A stretch of DNA of 64,000 nt from Congeria kusceri (GCA_027627225.1 CM051029.1:2288078-2352077), one strand, 5' to 3'. Positions 24,715-36,059 are shown, counted from the first letter of the stretch. Program-made: numbers and translations. The notes: generated from the sequence alone by a model not told the origin.

Positions 24715-25420
24715 TTTATTTTTTGTGATCACCTTTTGTCTATTGTGCGGCGTGTGTCATCATTTTCATTCAAATGACATCTCTTACCAGTTGGCAGATT
24801 TTCATGAAACAACAGGAATGATCCTTTGGTGACCCTCTTTCAAAGTAGTTCAAATCATTCTAGTTCTCTGCATATGTAGTATACCAGAGCTAAAAATATA
24901 TTTAAAAAGTGAAAACTTCTCCTCTGGAACTGCAAGGCGCAGGGCTATTATATTTGATGTCTGACATTCTCTTATGGTCCGCTACGAAGATTCTTAAAAT
25001 TATTCAGGCCCCTTTTGTCATGTGGTTTCAATAGACTTAAATAGCAGAATGACTTTAAAAATCTTTTCTGAAACCATGAGGCCAAGAGGTTTAATACTTG
25101 CTATGTATTATTGTATAGTGGTCCTCTACAAACATTGTTCAAATTATGCCCCTGGGGTCAAAACTGGGTGTCATATTGTTTACATACTGGTAGACCTAAA
25201 TAGTATAATGACTAAAAATCTCATCTGAAACCACATGACCCAGAGGTTTCATATTTGATATGTAACATCGTATAGCAATGAAGATTGTTCATATTATGCC
25301 CATGGGGTCAAAACTGGCCACACCCCAGGGTTCACATTGTATATTTAGACCTATTTTTAGTAATTCAACTTAAAAAAAAATCTTTTCTGAACCCTCTTGG
25401 TTCAGAGGTTTTATATTTGG
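24715..25420. repeat. Dispersed repeat with about three internal units
   Basis: 'GTGATCACCTTTTGTC...GTGCGGCGTGTGTC' opens the block. 'AGACTTAAATAG(C/T)A...AATGACT...AAAATCT(T/C)TTCTGAAACCA' then recurs near 25030, 25195 and 25350 with 'CCCCTGGGGTCAAAACTGG'. Typical of dispersed bivalve intronic repeats. Confidence 0.6.
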
Positions 25421-25438
25421 TATAAAGATCTATGAAAT

Positions 25439-25931
25439 TAGTCTGAGGTAGACAACTCATTTTTGTTATATTAGTCGTGAAAGTATGAAACCAGTCTTGG
25501 GGAGACCACTCCTTTTTGTTATATAAGTCTTGAAAGTATGAAACCAGTCTTAGGGAGACCACTCATTATTGTTATATAAGTCTTGAAAGTATGAAACCAG
25601 TCTTAGGGAGACCACTCCTTATTGCTATATAAGTCTTGAAAGTATGAAACCAGTCTTCGGGAGACCACTCCTTATTGCTATACAAGTCTTGAAAGTATGA
25701 AACCAGTCTTAGATAGAGCACTCATTATTGCTGTATTAGTCTTGAAAGTATGAAACCAGTCTTAGGGAGACCACTCATTATTGTTCTATAAGTCTTGAAA
25801 GTATGAAACCAGTCTTAGGGAGACCCCTCATTATTGTTCTATAAGTCTTGAAAGTATGAAACCAGTCTTAGGGAGACCACTCATTATTGTTCTATAAGTC
25901 TTGAAAGTATGAAACCAGTCTTACGGAGACC
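25439..25931. repeat. 53-bp tandem array, first block (about 9 copies)
   Basis: The unit contains 'TATAAGTCTTGAAAGTATG', 'AAACCAGTCTTAGGGAGACC' and 'ACTCATTATTGT'. The period is 53 bp and the copies differ by a few substitutions. Frames on the minus strand (SLRLVSYFQ...) follow the repeat and are not genes. Confidence 0.93.
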
Positions 25932-26435
25932 CAATTTTTTCCCAATACACTATTGCTGAATGATAACTCATAAAGGCGCGACAGATTTAATTAATTTTAA
26001 TACACAGGTTAAAACATCATTCAACTTTGATTACAAACCAATTAATGTTGACAGAGAATTTTGGATTTAAATTCCCTAAAATCAGTGTTTCCGGACAATA
26101 ACTTATAAACAGAATCACAAATTTAAATTATTTTAGGTAGATTGGTGTAACATAATACAATATAGGTCAAGATTGACTTTGGTTACATTCAAACTGTTGA
26201 CAGAGTTATGGCTCTTTTTTGACTTAAATCACTAAAAGCACAGTTTCCAGAAATTTGCTCATGAAAGACTTCATGAAAGACATAAAAATTAATAAAGTTA
26301 TTGTAAGTACATGTACATAAGTGTAACAACATGAAATAAAGCATTCTCTTTGGGTGCATTTCTTTCAAATGGATGCCATAGTTTTATGACGAGGCCATAT
26401 TGTGGGGGTATATTCGTCACTCTTGTGACAATTCT

Positions 26436-27195
26436 AGTTACTGCTATATAAGTCCTGAAATTATGAAACCAGTCTTAGGGAGACCACTCCTTATTGCTAT
26501 ATAAGTCTTGAAAGTATGAAACCAGTCTTTAGATAGTGCACTTATTATTGCTATATAAGTCTTGAAAGTATGAAACCAGTCTTTGATAGAGCACTCATGA
26601 TTGCTATATAAGCCTTGAAAGTATGAAACCAGTCTTAGGGAGACCACTCCTTATTGATATATAAGTCATGAAAGTATGCAACCAGTCTTAGATAGTGCAC
26701 TTATTATTGCTATATAAGCCTTGAAAGTATGAAACCAGTCTTAGGGAGACCACTCCTTATTGCTATATAAGTCATGAAAGTATAAAACCAGTCTTAGGAA
26801 GAGCACTTATTAATGCTATTTAAGTCTTGGAAGAATGAAACCAATTTAGATAGAGCACTCATGATTGCTATATAAGCCTTGAAAGTTTGAAACCAGTATT
26901 AGGGAGACCACTACTTTTTGCTATATAAGTCTTGAAAGTGTGAAACCAGTCTTAGGGAGACCACTCATTATTGCTATATAAGTCCTGAAAGTATGAAACC
27001 AGTCTTAGGGAGACCACTCATTATTGCTATATAAGTCTTGAAAGTATGAAACCAGTCCTTGGGAGACCACTCATTGATCATTATTTCTACACAAATTGTG
27101 AAAGTATAATAAAACCAGTCTTAGGGAAAACACTTATTGTTCCTATATATGTCTTAAAAGTAGGAAACAAGTCTAGGGAGACCACTCTTTATTAA
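26436..27195. repeat. 53-bp tandem array, second block (about 14 copies)
   Basis: Same unit as the block at 25439-25931, separated from it by about 500 bp of the dispersed family that ends 'TCACTCTTGTGACAATTC'. Copies are more diverged here (GAGCACTCATGATTGC variants), with decay towards 27195. Confidence 0.92.
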
Positions 27196-27239
27196 GGCTC
27201 ACACATTTTCTTTTTTTTTTAACATGTGGGTGTATTCTG

Positions 27240-27425
27240 TATTATTTCTTATTATAGCATAACGGTGTGTTAAGGAACAAAAAGCGGTCTTTTTTCGGGG
27301 ATAAAGGTCTATTAATCAGTAAATTCATGTGCCTTTGCAGCCCGGCTATTTTGCCTAATAGATTAATTTTGGGCATGTGCAGGTGCGCCATTTTGGGTTA
27401 CATTATACTATAAAGAATACGACTT
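27240..27425. repeat. Right copy of a widely spaced inverted repeat (partner 22165-22345)
   Basis: It carries 'GGTGTGTTAAGG', 'GGTCTATTAATCAGTAAATTCA', 'TGTGCCTTTGCAGC', 'AGGTGCGCC' and 'TTGGGTTACATTATACTATAAAG', the inverse of the tract at 22165-22345. It ends about 40 bp before the acceptor of the minisatellite exon, so it also forms the 3' end of that intron. Confidence 0.75.
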
Positions 27426-27466
27426 CACAGAAAATGACCCTAATGCTTCGGTTTTGTTTCTTTAGA

Positions 27467-28051
27467 GTTGATGCTGCTACTTGTCAAGGGAACTCTTTGA
27501 GTGATGAAGCTGCTACTCAGCGAAGGAACACTGTGAGAGTTGACTCTGCTACTTGTCAAGGGAACTCTTTGAGTGGTGAAGCTGTTGACGCTGCTACTTG
27601 TCAAGGGAACTCTTTGAGTGGTGAAGCTGCTACTCAGCGAAGGAACACTGTGAGAGTTGACGCTGCTACTTGCCAAGGGAACTCTTTGAGTGATGAAGCT
27701 GTTGACGCTGCTACTTGTCAAGGGAACTCTTTGTGTGTTGAAACTGCTACTCGGCGAAGGAACACTGTTAGAGTTGACGCTGCTACTTGCCAAGGGAACT
27801 CTTTGAGTGATGAAGCTGTTGACGCTGCTACTTGTCAAGGGAACTCTTTGAGTGATGAAGCTGTTGACGCTGCTATTTGTCAAGGGAACTCTTTGAGTGA
27901 TGAAGCTGCCACTCAGCGAAGGAACACTGTTAGAGTTGACGCTGCTACTTGTCAAGGGAACTCTTTGAGTGATGAAGCTGCTACACAGCAAAGGAACACT
28001 GTGAGAGTTGACTCTGCTACTTGTCAAGGGAACTCTTTGTGTGTTGAAACT
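27467..28051 (+). repeat. Coding minisatellite of two modules (45 bp and 27 bp)
   Basis: Ten copies of a 45-bp module encoding VDAATCQGNSLSDEA are interspersed with five copies of a 27-bp module encoding ATQRRNTVR; the order is A B A A B A A B A A A B A B A. Both lengths are multiples of three, so copy changes keep the frame. The array begins one base after an acceptor (TTTCTTTAG) whose phase fits the small exon at 24604-24631. It lies between the SET half and the recombinase-like half of the gene, as a linker. Variants (SGEA, CVETA, AICQ) show it is not freshly expanded. Confidence 0.9.
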
Positions 28052-28631
28052 GCTCAGAAGTCTGGTTGTTGCTAGATTAACCTTGTATAATGCCCGACGG
28101 GGGGAAGAAGCAGCACGAATGCTGCGAAGTGAATGGGAGGAGGGTGAAAAAGGAATTTGGCTCCCAGATGAAGAATTGAAAAAAATCATGATCCAGCTGA
28201 ACAGTTACTTCTGGGAAAATTTAAACTTGCCTATCTCAAAGGCAAAGGTAGAAAGTATGTGCCTGTGCTGGTCCCAATTGATCTGGTGGAGGCCATAAAC
28301 TTGCTTAACAGAGATAGGTTAATGTTTGGAATCCAAGAAGGAAACGTCTTTTTGTTTGCTACAGAAAATTCACGCATCTCGCACTGCTCTGGTTGGCATA
28401 TCGTAGCTGATGTTTGTAAGATGGCTGGTGTCGATCTTCCAGTGAATGCCACAAAAATGCAGCACAGGCTATCTTCAGTCTTTGCCAGCATGGATATGGG
28501 AAAACAACAGCAAAAAGTTTTCTTAGAACACATGGGCCATGATCTTGATATTAATAAGGAAAATTACCAATGTCCCCAAGGAGTCCAGGCAGTAACTGTC
28601 ATGGGCAAAATGCTGAACAGAGTTGATGAAG

Positions 28632-29162
28632 GTATTGATTTATAATTATTGATTCAATATAATCACAGTTATTAAACAAATTCATTTATATGTCTTGCAA
28701 TAATTCTTTTGTCGAGCACACTTGCAGTTAGCTCAACTGAATTGTCACAAGAGCAGTTAAATGTATGTGCGTGTAGTGGTCTCATAAGATATTTAAACTG
28801 TTATTGATAAGCTAGCTGCAGTGTTCCATGGTAAACTTCTTTGAGTATATCTTTTCTCTTGATTGCTTTTCTTGACAACAGGCTTGACAGGTTGCCAACA
28901 GGCATCTAGTATTAAAATAGGCAATGTCAATATGCTAACTTTCTTCCAGTTAATGTTGATAAATACGTCTTGTATACTTAGATACAGTATGTTTGGCTAA
29001 TTTACCAAGATTCGTTGATTCTACCAGTAGTTACATCATTTCTGGTTTTACAGCCTATAGCAAATCATTTCTGGTTTTACAGCCTATAGCCTATGGAAAC
29101 AATGCTGAATATGTGTGTTAACTTATGCTAAGTGACTTAAATTACAAAAAATTATATTATAG
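28632..29162. other. Intron of the SET/recombinase-like gene
   Basis: It lies between a donor at 28632 (GTATTG) and an acceptor ending 29162. It contains a short direct duplication of 'CATTTCTGGTTTTACAGCCTATAGC' (in pieces) at about 29036-29090. No other feature. Confidence 0.55.
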
Positions 29163-30607
29163 GCATGAGCCAGGCACCTCGTTTAAATCCTCATGGTGTG
29201 TATCCAGGTGATGTCAAGGTGAAACATTGTACAGATGCCAGAATGTGTTCAGGTAACAGATGTGTGCATAATTCGCAAATTTTTTACACCAAAATTGGTA
29301 TCCGAAATACTTTTATTTCCAAAAGAATTGGTTCTTGGTTTAAGTAGTTCCGATGCTAGATGAAAACTTATGTATACTATTTATGGTTTGCTTTGGGCTA
29401 CATCTTACATTATGCTCTCACAGTCTGTGATTAAAAAAACTTGGGGTTCCTGAAGACCTGTAAAATTAGTTCAAATTCTTAAAAACCTAGCTGGCATTTT
29501 AAAAATTCCAGTCCAGATAATTTTATGAAATTCAATATACGTTATGCATATGCATTTGATTTTAAGTATTGCAAAAGATAGACTTAAGAGATAAATAACA
29601 GGATACTACGAATAAGGCAGATGCTCTGAATTCTTGATTGAATGCGTTACTATGAACAAATTATACTGTCTTGTCATTGTCATAAAATAGAAATACTACA
29701 AAGAAACTTGTGGTTTTGGCTATTCATAGTATTGTGGTTTGATTAAATATTATTAAAGTGTTATAAAGACAAATATTTCTCTTACAATTTATAATAATGT
29801 AGGCGTGCCTGCAATCAACGATATGGTTGAGGCCACTGATGATGACCATCTAACTGAAGAGAATTCTGTACAAGTGGAACAGCTCAGCTCTAGTGGCCAC
29901 AAAGAAAAGTGTTTGCATGGTATTGCATTCTCATTGTTACAGATGTGGGTTATTTTGTAGTTGGTAACATTCGTATGCTGATGTATTTCATTGCTAAGGC
30001 AAGCTTTTTCGATCATGATGTTTTGTTTCTTCTCTCAACCATGGTCACACTAATCTTGTACATGGAAGATCATATTGTTTTCTTTGTTTGTTTGTTTTCT
30101 TTGTTTGTTTGTTTGACCTTTTATTAAAGAAACTTGGATAAAGATAAACATTGAAATTAATTTTGTATGCAATAGTAATGATGAGAGGAAATGTTGGCAC
30201 GGATCCAAACCTCTCGCATATTATATTAATTAGATTTGAAGTAGATCAACATAATGTTGCAAATATTGATCAGATTTAACCTAAACACAAATCATTTTCT
30301 TAATCTGTGCATTTTATTATTTCTTTTCATTTTGTTTTAAGTCAAATGGTCCAGTGAAGACACTCAACTGTTGAGAACTTCAAGCAATTCATTTATCTTC
30401 GCCCTGATGAAAATGGCAATACAGGAAACTTGCCAAGTAAGTGTAATATTTCATCCATATAACTTTAATATCTTTGATATCTGTTGTTAACAAAGTAACA
30501 TTGAGTTGTTTTGTGTTCAGTATTCATAAGCATTCCCACTGAAACCCCACTAGAACCTCCTGTTATTTTTTTAAATAATCAATGCGTAGGTTATACATTT
30601 TTATTCT

Positions 30608-31160
30608 GTGAGCTATTGGTATAGTGGGATTGGCCTGTGTCGTCCGTTTGGCGTCAACATTTGGGTTGATTGCCGTAATAGAGACTTCATTTTTCATTCA
30701 AGCTTGATCAAACATTCTGTATGACAATACAATCTCGGACTAGTTTGATAATGGGCATAATCAGAGTGGGCCAAATCTGACCTGAGTTATCACCCCTTAT
30801 TTATTTAAAAAAAATATAATAACACTCTAGACGCCACCTTTTTCCAAGCAATCTATTTCATTCTTGCACAATTTCTGACAATAAAATCTTTGACGAGTTT
30901 GACCATGGGTCTGCTTGGACTAGAAAAACCAGAGTTAGTGTCTTTTTCTGGAAAGATGTGCAGAAATTAGATCAGACCAGATCAGACCAGGAACATTGGA
31001 CTTTTTACCCCTTTTTCATGAAAAAATAAGCAAAAACATTTCTTTCCCAAACCGTTTGGACTTTTGCGTTAATATTCTGCCTTCACCGAAAATCAATCTA
31101 TTGTCTTTCATATTTAAGTGAGCGATTTATATCCATCATGCTTTCTCGTTTGCATTTAAC
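30608..31160. repeat. Fragment of the GTGAGC / CCGTCAACATT dispersed repeat
   Basis: 'GTGAGCTATTGGTATAG', 'GTCGTCCGTTTGGCGTCAACATTTG', 'GAGACTTCATTTTTCATTCAA' and 'ATGACAATACAATCT' parallel the element at 20850-21664. It lacks the 3' 'GGCCCTCTTG' end. It fills most of the last intron of the SET/recombinase-like gene. Confidence 0.6.
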
Positions 31161-31346
31161 TTAATCATGTTGCTCTTGTTTTTAGGCAAGGATGTTATTA
31201 AGCAGTTCTTGAAGGAAGAAACTCCAAGTTCGCTGTCCACCTTGACATTTCAACAGCAATATTTAAAAACTCTGGCAAAGTTGTTCAATGAAAGAAAAAC
31301 TGTTAGACAAAAAACTGTTGGTGCTTTAACTAAGATCACCCATTAA

Positions 31347-33301
31347 AAGAAGAACGGGGTTTTGTATTATATGCCCCCCTTAACTGGTGGTGGTACACTC
31401 TGATTTCAATGATATAGTTAGTTCTCATGATGTGGTTGAGATATGTTGCGTTTGTCTGTATATAGGTTGTACAAACATGTATATACTAAAACCAGTCCAC
31501 TACCAAATTCCTGAACCTATTATAGTAATTTAAAGGGACTTGTTCACAGATCGGCAAATTGACAATTTTCCAACTTTTGTCAATATGCCCCAAAGAAAAA
31601 TACAGTATATATAAACTAGCGAAACCACACTACTGACCAACAAATATATTGGAAATATAGCGTTCTTTATGAAAAGTCATCAATTGAAATGGATAAAATC
31701 ATAAAGCGTTTGTAACGGTTTTCGTCAGTATTTGGGGAAACATGTGTATCATTTACATTGCATAAAACATCCATACTAAAAGTCTGGATGGTGAAAGCGG
31801 TTTCATAGACAATCTTTTGATCTTTACTGTCGTAGGTTAGAATCTTCAAAATTCAGTTGTAACTTAAACTTGTCGTAAGATCTTTGATAAAACAGAACCC
31901 TGGTATCTTTTGGTCTGTAAGTGGTCAACAGCTTAAACCGATTTTGCGGTAACTTAAACATATCTTCACTCTCTGCATCAATATGTTTGTTGGTCAGGTC
32001 ACACAGTTTTAAATTTTATGTATATTAACTGAATCAGGACAGAGTATTCTGCAGGGACTGTGCCTGAAAGTGAAATATAAACTCTTGGGAGCTTTTCTGA
32101 CTGCAGCCGCTTTTGGCCATCTTGTTAAGGGATTTGCAATCTTTTTTATTGTTGTGTACTTGCTTTCGTTTTTTTCATTTTAAAATAATGGATTCTGCTG
32201 ACTTAGGATAAATATATAAATGTTTAGCTCAAAAATATTAATTGATGCTATGTTGTTTTTACACATTTTTTGAATACTTGAAAGATGGGTCTGTAGGACA
32301 AACGAAAACATAACATGATACTATGTTTGATTGCTTTTCTTGCTTTAGAAAAATATAATTTTGGAAATATTTGCACCTGTTAACCTGTTTTTCTTATCTT
32401 GTACTGTCCTGTTGATCTGTAATATACATTCATGTATAATGAAAAACAGTATATGTTTTAACATTTGAACCCCTATCGCTCATTTAGTTTTTCTCACAGG
32501 CCAACAATATTCTTTTTGCTTATGCCAGAATGTTCTTGTAACGTTTTTTGTTATTTATACCCTACACATCTTAACATTGTAGTAACACGTGTTGTGTAGT
32601 GTTCAGTGAATGATGTAAAAGTGTTCCTCTGTTGTGTATGTATTGTATTTTCCTTTTGATGATTTGTCTTCTAATATAATTTCATTTTTTAGTTATTTTA
32701 GATTGGTCAAATTACTGTTGAACATGCCTCACATAATGTTTTTCTTGCATGAAATTGCTATGTATGTACATACATTTTTGCTGTACATAATAACATACTG
32801 TCTTGTTAACTTACTGCATTTATGAATGTATTGAAATCTTTGATGTTTAAATGTTGCAATGCCACAATTGTGTGGATTTGACATATTTTACTATTTTTTG
32901 GAGTGAGCTGCATCTCTTTATAGGTTACAAATAACCTGGTTGTGTTTCCTGTAACCAATGGGGATACTTATCACTTCTAATGAAAGTCCTAGTTTCCTCT
33001 ACAAAGCAGTATTTGCCAGTGTTGGTTTGTAAGTCTAGTGGCATCATGCAAAACATTATGAATGAACTGGCATATAATGTTCTGTTAAGGTTGGAGCAGG
33101 TGATAAGAATATGACAAATATTGGCTAATCAGGACATTTTGAATTTATTGTTTAATTACTGTGGATTGCCTACATTTTTACAGATAAAACATATTTCTGA
33201 CTCCTTCACCAAAACATTCAAATTATTCTTTCTGTTCCATCCGGTTAATACTTAAATATTTGGTTGAATACATTGTTAATTTAATGTAATAATAAACACT
33301 G
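31347..33301. other. Downstream noncoding region
   Basis: Probably 3' UTR or flank of the SET/recombinase-like gene, with several short unsupported frames. No domain, splice chain or clear repeat was recognised. Confidence 0.45.
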
Positions 33302-33604
33302 TATTATGTGAAGTTAGAATCAGACGTTAAACATTATTATACTCGTTATACTTTATATTTTCTTTTCTACCACATATCTGAGAAATTCAAGATGTTTAAG
33401 TGATAAAAAATTCATAACTCTTTCTTCAAATTATGGGCTTTTTTGCTACTTTTCAGGTCCTGAAAAACTGTCCATGCATGCATGAACACGGTTCTGCTTT
33501 TTTTGTTAAAAATTTTGACAAAGTGTAGAACTCACATTTATTCAATTAACTGCATCAAAACCAAGAGAACAAAAAATCCATCTTATTCCAAATTCACATA
33601 ATAG
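33302..33604. mobile_element. MITE with ends TATTATGTGAAGTT (second copy of the 15749-16185 family)
   Basis: The left end TATTATGTGAAGTTAGAATC and the right end CTTATTCCAAATTCACATAATA are imperfect inverted copies, and both match the ends of the element at 15749-16185. The inner block 'TGTCCATGCATGCATGAACACGG' corresponds to 'TGTCCATGCGTGCATAAGCAC' there. It is about 130 bp shorter, presumably by internal deletion. Confidence 0.78.
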
Positions 33605-33659
33605 TGTGTTTAATAGTATATACAATACATTAAGGGTAAAGTATTCATGACATTATTTC

Positions 33660-35400
33660 ACTGGCTAGTTGTATTTGGACTTGTATGTGACCAGTATTTG
33701 AGGCAAATTAAGCCCCTTTTTGTACTTAGAAAATTTAGTTAAAAGTAATTATATATGTTTCTGTAACTATTGCAGATATTTTGAAACTTCACATGTCTGC
33801 GAGGTCATTATGTAAGGTCACTTACAGAATATGTATATTATCAGAGCGGAATGAATTGTCGGGCACACTGCCTTGTGGACAGCCCTTGTTAGAAGGATAG
33901 TTGTATTGGCAACATACCTATAGAGAACATAATTAATCCTAACTAAGCAGTGGTTCGTTCACAGTTTTCAATCTATTTAAGTGCATGTTGTAGTCAAAAT
34001 GTATGGTAATTTGTTTTAGACAGACTAAGGATTAAAGAGGCGTATAAGCTGTAAATTTTCAAATATAAAAGATTATTTTATGAACTGTTTAATGGCAACT
34101 TAACATATAGGTGTAGTTTTAATAAAAAAAATATATATATTTTTGTTAATATTTATAAAAAGTTGTCACTATGACACTTCGCGGGCATGGAAAAATAGTT
34201 ATAGATGAAATTTAGATATAAATGAAATGTACCAGTAGGCGGATGGGCAGTATTGATATATGTAGTGCAATGTAATAAAGTTAACATTGTAGGCATGAGT
34301 TCCTTTCCTTCTTGAACCGTATATCAAAATATTGGGGGCATTTCACATACTTTTCTTTAACGATACCAATAATGTATTTTGCTTAAAATAAAGAGTAAAA
34401 TATATTAGTGAAAAATGGGATTATGCATTGTTTTAATTGTTTTCTTCTATCTGAAAAACCCTCAATATGTCTCTGTAATGTAAAACTCTGGTTCTATTTA
34501 ATTTATATTACACATAAAATTCTTTCCAGTTTTGACGGGATTTTTGTTGTTTGTCATAAAGTACGGTATTAAGGTTTTCATTGAATACATCTTAAATATT
34601 TATGCGTCACTATGTAACATACAAATAATGCTAATAAACATATATCGACATACAGGGTTTTGTTTTAGCAGACCACCCAGGGCCGATCCAGTAAAGGCTT
34701 TCCTGCAGGGGGGATGGGGGTACAGTGAACCTAGCATCTAATCATCGCTATACGCATTCATTCACTTACTTTCTCTTTCATTCATTTATTCATTCATTTA
34801 CATATTAATTCATTCAATAAACACTTTATGTGAAATAGTTATGTCATCAAATGATGCAATTATGGGCCACTTCGTTCATCTTCTATAATTATGGTGTAGT
34901 TTAAGCCGCGGACTGTGGCTCCGACGAACTTCAAGTTTGAGGATTAAGACAAACATCTGCGTTTTGTAAAACATGGGGAGTTCATCCTGGCATCGTACGG
35001 GCCTACTGCAATCGCCGAAGGTCTACCGCACGTTCTAAGTTTTAGCAGACAGTGGCTTTGTCTGCAAATCATGCGACTGGCGTTTTTCTGTCGTATCATG
35101 AATTATGTTTTACAACAAAACGCACAGCCAACATAATAGATATGGCACGAACAGCACTAGTTTTTTTTTGAAAACAAGGCATCAAATGTATCTTGGCACC
35201 AACACTAATATCAATATTGTTCCTAAGATTCTACATGAATTATTGCCATTCACGTCTTTGAATTTGGCATGCACATTAAGAAGGTATTACGGTTAATTTT
35301 TTTTAGTTGTTAAAAAGCAAACTAGCTTTATGGTTGTAACACATGTTCAAAAGACAGACTATACTAGTATGGAAAGTGACAATACCGTATTAAAAGCATG
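33660..35400. other. Noncoding region with repeat fragments
   Basis: 33690-33900 carries a block of the 'TTTTTGTACTTAGAAAA' family. 34670-34715 has 'AGGGCCGATCCAGTAAAGG...GCAGGGGGG', a pattern seen at DNA-transposon ends. The rest shows no recognised feature. Confidence 0.4.
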
Positions 35401-35419
35401 CAAATAATATCGTGTATGT

Positions 35420-35605
35420 ATGCGAAGCGTCGTGCGTTCATTAAGCAATAAACCCACGTTTCTGGCGGCGAATGACAGCTGTCAAGTTTTATTCTTAATG
35501 TCGCTGTACGTTTATTGCATTGGAGCCCAGCCGTGTTACGCAATGAAGCAATATGACATATGCAAGTGTACCGTGTGTGCTTGCGCCAGGAAATGCAAAA
35601 GATAA
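35420..35605 (+). CDS. Possible small cysteine-rich secreted peptide (unsupported)
   Basis: A 61-codon frame has a hydrophobic stretch (VLFLMSLYVYCIGAQP, about residues 24-39) followed by a basic 23-residue tail with six cysteines spaced C-x8-C-x-C-x2-C-x-C-x3-C. The layout of signal-like segment plus Cys-rich basic tail is that of small secreted peptides, but I recognise no family and there is a 23-residue N-terminal extension before the hydrophobic part. A chance frame is quite possible. No splice sites or conserved neighbours support it. Confidence 0.2.
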   Translation: MRSVVRSLSNKPTFLAANDSCQVLFLMSLYVYCIGAQPCYAMKQYDICKCTVCACARKCKR

Positions 35606-36059
35606 TATCTAAAACGTGTTTTTATCCTTTAACAAGCCTTTCAATATGGACAATATCTCACGGCGTATATATTTTGAGTCAGTGATATCGTTACACCCCT
35701 AGTAACTTCTATGAGATATTGTGTATCAAAAATGCTGAGCATGTTCTTCAACGTAGATGAACCCCCTACTCGTATATACAACTGGTCCCGTACTCACCGA
35801 ACTATTTCTAGACTTAAGACTAGGAATAAAGACTATTTTTAAAAACTGTTTTACCATAACATGCCGATATTCGAGTATTAGTTGGTATTTACAATTTCAA
35901 ACGGTAGCATTGTTTATTCAAAACGATTTATCCGTTATAAGTAACATTGCTACCAATAAAACTTACAAATACACAAGTGTAATTTCTCCAGTCTAAGTTT
36001 GTTCCCTGGTCTCCTAAACGTTGTATATACATGTTCATATATCTTGGGGAGATTAAAAA

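Larger units (their letters stand above)
16690..31346 (+). pseudogene. SET-domain (KMT5A-like) plus tyrosine-recombinase-like gene, decayed; 5' end not found
   Basis: Exons read: 16690-16731, 18595-18691 (VSPDQEAQYYINCGLDRDGF), 19008-19165, 21736-21934, about 24256/24268-24350, 24604-24631, 27466-28631, 29163-29252, 29803-29919, 30342-30436, 31186-31346. SET hallmarks: GVFATT, NFQHGDFLLQYSGE, CIDAEATTN, FVNDADK and GDEILYDYG. From 24604 to 31346 the splice phases join, so the minisatellite and the recombinase-like part belong to one frame. The latter has NARRGEE (first Arg box), KMQHRLSS (second box), HMGHD and NYQCP (position of the Tyr nucleophile). Known: KMT5A-type SET domains monomethylate lysine; tyrosine recombinases cut and join DNA. 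Defects: acceptor AG reads AT at 19006-19007; frame breaks near 19031, 28050-28065, 28165-28180 and 30371-30377; Arg is Gln at 28460-28462. Inference: pseudogene. Confidence 0.72.

Noticed and set aside
25439..27195. CRISPR-like regular repeats
   Set aside because: The 53-bp units are directly adjacent with no unique spacers, and the DNA is eukaryotic. A tandem satellite explains it.
27440..28189. A 249-residue open frame on the minus strand (SSFITQRVPLTSSSVNS repeats)
   Set aside because: It is the mirror of the plus-strand minisatellite. The plus strand has a matching acceptor and phase and continues into a recognisable domain; the minus frame has neither.
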